Below are positions 34,179-37,587 of a stretch of DNA of 37,587 nt, one piece after another. The translations under genes were made by a program, and so were the position numbers. Source of the DNA: Stieleria sedimenti (lineage in GTDB: Bacteria; Planctomycetota; Planctomycetia; Pirellulales; Pirellulaceae); assembly GCF_025060895.1 (NCBI RefSeq), contig NZ_JANZKV010000009.1:1-37587 (forward strand). Reading direction: 5' to 3'. Numbering within the stretch: position 1 is the first letter of the stretch; each line of letters opens with the position of its first letter. Under the pieces are notes generated by a model. The model saw only the letters and a program-made list of their open reading frames with translations, was not told where the DNA came from and did no database searches.

Positions 34179-34928
34179 ATGAACCGACCCGAACCGCCAG
34201 CCGACCCTTCCGAGAAACCGTCGGGATCGAAATGGAAGTTGATCGTGTTTGCGATCTTGGCCGTGATGATCCTGTCAGTGGGCTTCCTGTATCGTGACGT
34301 GATTTCGCTAGCGACGCTCGCCCAGCGTGAATCCCAGCTCCGCGCGTTTCAAGACCAGCATCCGGTCGCCGTCTATGCGATTGCGTTTGGCGTTTACGTT
34401 GCCGTCACGGGGTTGTCGCTGCCCGGGGCCGCGGCGCTGACCATGGTCTATGGATGGTATTTCGGATTCGCCCGCGCGCTGGTGTTGGTCAGTTTCGCCT
34501 CCACCGCCGGGGCGACCACCGCGTTTCTCAGTAGCCGCTATCTGTTGCGTGATGCGGTCCAGTCGCGCTACGGGGCGTCGATGAAAACGTTTCAAAAACG
34601 ACTCGCTGAAGAAGGCGCCTTTTATCTGTTCACGCTGCGGTTGATTCCCGCGGTCCCGTTTTTCGTCATCAATCTGGTGATGGGTCTGACGCCGATCCGG
34701 GTGAGGACGTTTTGGTGGGTCAGTCAGCTGGGGATGCTGGCCGGTACCGCGGTTTACGTTTACGCCGGATCTCGCGTCCCCGATTTAAGCGTGTTGGCCA
34801 AAGAAGACGTCAGCGCCGTGTTCACCCCTTCACAGTTGTTGCAACTGGCGGTCGCGTTCGCCCTGCTGGGGATTTTTCCACTCGCCGTCCGCAAGATCCT
34901 ATCGGCCCTCCGCCCCAAAGTGGCGTAA
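34179..34928 (+). CDS. VTT/DedA-like (TVP38/TMEM64 family) membrane protein
   Basis: 249 aa from ATG 34179 (MNRPEPPADPSEKPSG); the upstream extension is inside the repeat. A charged cytoplasmic N-tail is followed by a first helix (about 21-40), then the SNARE-associated/VTT domain: FGVYVAVTGLSLPGAAALTMVYGWYFGFARALVLVSFASTAGATTAFLSSRYLLRDAV (about 70-125), TLRLIPAVPFFVINLVMGLTPIRVRTFWWVSQLGMLAGTAVYVYAGSRVPD (about 150-200), and a final helix. Members are thought to be lipid scramblase-like or transport proteins. The position next to dapF is probably chance. Confidence 0.88.
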   Translation: MNRPEPPADPSEKPSGSKWKLIVFAILAVMILSVGFLYRDVISLATLAQRESQLRAFQDQHPVAVYAIAFGVYVAVTGLSLPGAAALTMVYGWYFGFARALVLVSFASTAGATTAFLSSRYLLRDAVQSRYGASMKTFQKRLAEEGAFYLFTLRLIPAVPFFVINLVMGLTPIRVRTFWWVSQLGMLAGTAVYVYAGSRVPDLSVLAKEDVSAVFTPSQLLQLAVAFALLGIFPLAVRKILSALRPKVA

Positions 34929-34943
34929 GCTTCCAGCTTGCCC
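34923..34943. repeat. Family-2 palindrome, inverted copy
   Basis: GCGTAAGCTTCCAGCTTGCC overlaps the last codon and stop of the VTT gene, so the repeat inserted at or evolved into the gene's 3' end. Confidence 0.85.
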
Positions 34944-34958
34944 TTGTTCCCGAGCTCC

Positions 34959-35096
34959 GCCCTACGCCGTGAACGATTTATTTCCTGTGTTTGACGAGGT
35001 TTTAGCGGCAGGGCGCAAGCCCTCCGGTTCCGCTTCTTTGCCAACACACCGGAGGGCTCGCGCCCTACCGCTAAAAAATCGTTCACGGCGTAGGGC
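34959..35096. repeat. Extended family-1 inverted repeat (138 bp)
   Basis: Outer arms GCCCTACGCCGTGAACGATT (34959-34978, plus one T) and the perfect complement at 35076-35096 enclose the family-1 arms (TTTAGCGGCAGGGCGCAAGC from 35001 and ACCGGAGGGCTCGCGCCC to 35076). The perfect 21-bp outer arm is the strongest long palindrome in the window. A partial outer arm may also be seen at 24551-24565 and 41-55. Confidence 0.85.
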
Positions 35097-35161
35097 TCCG
35101 CCTGGGAACACGATGCGATGGAGGCTCCCGCCTCCGACCCGCGCACCGCGTGTGGCGTCAC

Positions 35162-35275
35162 GGGCTGTCGATCTAGTGAGCCGGGCATTGCGGCGCCCGC
35201 CCGAGGCCTGACGGCCAGCGGCTCACCATTGACTCCGCAGATCCCGATTCAATCGACAAGCTGGAAGCTTACGTC
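35162..35275. repeat. TIR-like element containing inverted family-3 repeat, fused to family 2
   Basis: GGGCTGTCGATCTA (35162-35175), the inverted family-3 unit (35176-35226), AATCGACA (35251-35258), then the family-2 core CAAGCTGGAAGCTTACGTC (35257-35275). Family 3 here lacks the 17-bp CGCTTACGCGTCGCG part seen in the other copies. Confidence 0.65.
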
Positions 35276-35319
35276 ACTTGGGCGAACCCCGGTTTGTTTT
35301 TCGGCGTCGGTGTTTTAGC

Positions 35320-36183
35320 ATGACCGACATGAAATTCACCAAAATGCACGGCGCCGGCAACGACTACGTCTACGTCGATTGTTTTTCCCAATCCGCCCCC
35401 GAAAACGCTCCCGAATTGGCTCGCCAGATCGCCCATCGACACTTCGGTGTCGGCGGCGACGGGTTGATCCTGATTCGCCCCAGCGATTCCGCCGACGCGC
35501 GGATGCAGATGTTCAATGCCGACGGCAGCGAAAGCGAAATGTGCGGCAACGGAATTCGCTGCGTTGCCAAATTCGTTTACGACCACAACATCGCCAAGCG
35601 GGACGCCCTCAAAATCGAGACCGGCGCCGGTGTGTTGGATCTGGCGCTTGCGGTAGGCAGCGACGGGCTGGTCGATCAAGTCACGGTGGACATGGGCGTG
35701 CCCGAATTGGTCGGGCGCAAGGTACCGACGACAATCCCCACCGCCCGCGACGATCAACGTGTCATTGCCGTCCCGGTCGAATTCGCCGGCCAAACCCTGG
35801 AAGTGACCTGTGTGTCGATGGGGAATCCCCACTGCGTGATTTTCGTCGAAGAAGCCAGCGACGAGTTGGTCCTGGGGTTGGGTCCGAAAATCGAAACCGA
35901 CCCGCGGTTCCCCAACCGCATCAACGTCGAATTTGTCGAAGTCCTGTCGCCGATCGAAGTTCGTCAGCGGACTTGGGAACGGGGCTCGGGCGAAACCTGG
36001 GCCTGCGGAACCGGCGCCTCGGCGGTCTGTGTCGCCGGCGTGTTGGCCGGGCGGACGGAGCGAAAGATTTTGAATCATTTGCTCGGCGGCGATCTGACGC
36101 TTGAGTGGATCGAGCAATCCGATCACGTGATGATGACGGGACCGGCCACCGAAGTCTTTTCCGGTGAGTGGCCGACACGTTGA
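35320..36183 (+). CDS. dapF: Diaminopimelate epimerase
   Basis: 287 aa. It interconverts LL- and meso-diaminopimelate for lysine and peptidoglycan synthesis. Catalytic cysteines are C75 in EMCGNGIRC and C229 in [10 protein letters not shown]-terminal [27 protein letters not shown] and central GNPHCVIFV are diagnostic. The ATG at 35320 is chosen; upstream frame has no homology. The end overlaps xseA by 16 bp, so the two are probably coupled. The presence of dapF fits a peptidoglycan-containing planctomycete. Confidence 0.97.
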   Translation: MTDMKFTKMHGAGNDYVYVDCFSQSAPENAPELARQIAHRHFGVGGDGLILIRPSDSADARMQMFNADGSESEMCGNGIRCVAKFVYDHNIAKRDALKIETGAGVLDLALAVGSDGLVDQVTVDMGVPELVGRKVPTTIPTARDDQRVIAVPVEFAGQTLEVTCVSMGNPHCVIFVEEASDELVLGLGPKIETDPRFPNRINVEFVEVLSPIEVRQRTWERGSGETWACGTGASAVCVAGVLAGRTERKILNHLLGGDLTLEWIEQSDHVMMTGPATEVFSGEWPTR

Positions 36184-37412
36184 ATGAATCATTCGAATCC
36201 GAATCGGACGCGCTGACACAAGCCGTTTCCGTCAGCGAGCTGAACCATCAGCTCAAGGCGGTCGTCGAAGGCACGTTCCCGATGATGTGGGTTGCCGGCG
36301 AAGTGACCGACGTGGCCAAGCCACGCAGCGGACACATCTATTTCACCCTCAAGGATGACGACTCCCAAATTCGTGCCGTGATGTGGCGCAACGTGGCGTC
36401 GCGGTTGAAATTCGATTTGGAAAACGGCCAGTCCATCCTGTGTTTCGGCGGGCTGGAAATCTACACCGTCCGTGGCACCTATCAGATCGTCGTGCGCAAA
36501 GCCCAGCCGCAAGGCGTCGGGACGCTTCAGTTGGCTTTCGAAAAATTGAAAGCACGCCTGAACGCCGAGGGGCTGTTTTCCTATGAACGCAAGCAGCCGT
36601 TGCCGAGTCATCCGCGGCGGATCGGCGTGATCACCAGCCCCAGCGGCGCGGCGGTTCACGACTTTCTGGTCGCCGCGGAAAACCGCATGATCGGCGCGGA
36701 GATTTTTGTGATCCCGGCGCAAGTTCAGGGCAGCGGCGCCGCCGAAACGATCGTTCGTGGTTTAAAAGCCGCTGCGATGATTCGTCCCAAACTGGACGTC
36801 GTCGTCGTCGCCCGCGGCGGCGGCAGCCTGGAAGACCTGTGGTGTTTCAATGAAGAAGCGGTCGTCCGCGCGATCGCCCAGTGCCCCGTCCCCACGGTGT
36901 CGGCGGTGGGCCACGAAGTCGACGTGACGCTGTCCGACTTGGCCGCCGACGTTCGCGCCCTGACGCCGACCGACGCCGCCACCAAAGTCTTCGCCGATCG
37001 GTCGGGAATTGTTCAACGCGTCAATGATTTGACACGCCGACTTCATCGGGTGATGCAATACGAACTCGAGCGGAGACAGGTCGCACTCGACGTGCTGGCC
37101 AACCATCCGGCGATGTCCAAGCCGATGGAAATGGTGCACCTGCGGTCGCGGTTGGTCGATGAACTCGATCAACGGGCCAAACAAGCGATCGATCGCCGCT
37201 TGCAGCAATCAAAATCCGATGTCGCGACGCTGGCGGCAAGTCTTGCGGCGCTGTCACCACTGAACACGCTGGCCAGAGGTTACAGCGTGACCAGCGATTC
37301 CGATGGCAACGCGATCAGCGATGCTTCACGACTTGAGATCGGTGAACGAGTCACCACGCGTTTGGCGAGCGGCTCGTTCGAATCCGTCGTCGACAAGATC
37401 AATTCGGAGTGA
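36168..37412 (+). CDS. xseA: Exodeoxyribonuclease VII large subunit
   Basis: 414 aa. It degrades single-stranded DNA in complex with XseB. The N-terminal OB fold (about 17-110) has [53 protein letters not shown]. The catalytic region follows with [40 protein letters not shown] and [30 protein letters not shown]. Family length is about 400-460, so it is complete. The start is a GTG at 36168 inside dapF (16-bp overlap); TTG at 36180 is an alternative. xseB is not present in the remaining 175 bp of the window. Confidence 0.95.
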   Translation: MADTLNESFESESDALTQAVSVSELNHQLKAVVEGTFPMMWVAGEVTDVAKPRSGHIYFTLKDDDSQIRAVMWRNVASRLKFDLENGQSILCFGGLEIYTVRGTYQIVVRKAQPQGVGTLQLAFEKLKARLNAEGLFSYERKQPLPSHPRRIGVITSPSGAAVHDFLVAAENRMIGAEIFVIPAQVQGSGAAETIVRGLKAAAMIRPKLDVVVVARGGGSLEDLWCFNEEAVVRAIAQCPVPTVSAVGHEVDVTLSDLAADVRALTPTDAATKVFADRSGIVQRVNDLTRRLHRVMQYELERRQVALDVLANHPAMSKPMEMVHLRSRLVDELDQRAKQAIDRRLQQSKSDVATLAASLAALSPLNTLARGYSVTSDSDGNAISDASRLEIGERVTTRLASGSFESVVDKINSE

Positions 37413-37457
37413 AGTTACATCACCCTCCCACACAGAGGTCGTGCAGTTTTTAAAGTC

Positions 37458-37476
37458 ACCCTCCTGGCAGGAGGGT
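37458..37476. terminator. GC-rich hairpin 45 bp after xseA
   Basis: ACCCTCCT-GGC-AGGAGGGT forms an 8-bp perfect stem with a 3-nt loop on either strand. No T-run follows, and the neighbouring GAGCGAAGCGAGGGGAGG suggests a dispersed repeat, so terminator function is uncertain. Confidence 0.45.
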
Positions 37477-37587
37477 CGAGCGAAGCGAGGGGAGGTCGAT
37501 CGGTGAATCGCGGCACGGGCATCAGTAACAAGGGATGCAGCAACCGTTGGTGTTTAGCCTTCAGGCGATTCCCGTTCGCTGCGACGC

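Noticed and set aside
35269-36219. Minus-strand open frame (316 aa) opposite dapF
   Set aside because: DapF on plus has both catalytic cysteines.

Overview
The window looks like a piece of a planctomycete chromosome, most likely from the Pirellulaceae (Rhodopirellula/Rubripirellula-like). The main reasons are the paired c-type-cytochrome/DUF1549/DUF1553 and DUF1501 genes, other planctomycete-style secreted proteins, GC-rich coding sequence, few Shine-Dalgarno sites, and intergenic spaces packed with dispersed inverted repeats. No phage, transposase, CRISPR array or rRNA is visible. This assignment rests on gene content and recall of families, not on a search.

Layout. 0-2.4 kb (minus): two secreted proteins, one of them a CAP/SCP-like domain protein, and a small uncharacterised protein. 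2.5-4.7 kb: histidine genes, with hisH on minus diverging from hisE-hisG on plus. 4.9-5.2 kb: a single-domain rhodanese. 5.4-10.6 kb: a tightly overlapped plus-strand operon of MoxR ATPase, DUF58 protein, TgpA-like membrane transglutaminase and a DUF167/YggU protein. 10.9-11.4 kb: an uncharacterised acidic-tailed protein. 11.4-15.0 kb (minus): an aldehyde dehydrogenase followed by a YjhG/YagF-type sugar-acid dehydratase, possibly an oxidative pentonate route. 15.2-16.8 kb: a low-complexity lipoprotein and a small secreted protein.

16.8-17.8 kb is an accessory island: a GxxExxY (PD-(D/E)XK-like) gene flanked by three copies of a long inverted-repeat unit. It lies directly downstream of the translation/secretion cluster on minus (17.9-22.4 kb). 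Read 5'->3', that cluster is tRNA-Thr(TGT), tRNA-Tyr(GTA), tRNA-Gly(TCC), tRNA-Thr(GGT), tuf, tRNA-Trp(CCA), secE, nusG, rplK. This is the same order as the E. coli tufB-secE-nusG-rplK region. Here rplA does not follow rplK; the repeat island does.

22.7-26.6 kb (minus): metallo-beta-lactamase-fold hydrolase, SpoU/TrmH RNA methyltransferase, a secreted propeller-like protein, and a DHDPS/NAL-family lyase. 26.9-31.4 kb (minus): the DUF1501 and PSCyt1-DUF1549-DUF1553 pair. 31.7-33.7 kb: a D-2-hydroxyacid dehydrogenase, a possible small protein, and a DUF547 protein. 34.2-37.4 kb (plus): a VTT/DedA-like membrane protein, dapF and xseA.

The least ordinary content is in the DNA between genes. Several dispersed inverted-repeat families recur in the window. 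In one case (33.9-34.1 kb) a 114-bp element with perfect 14-bp terminal inverted repeats sits inside another repeat and is bounded by a 6-bp direct duplication. The uninterrupted version of the host repeat is at 4.7 kb, so the insertion can be read directly. This and the GxxExxY/repeat island are the best candidates for undescribed mobile DNA. I saw no clear new defence or metabolic system.
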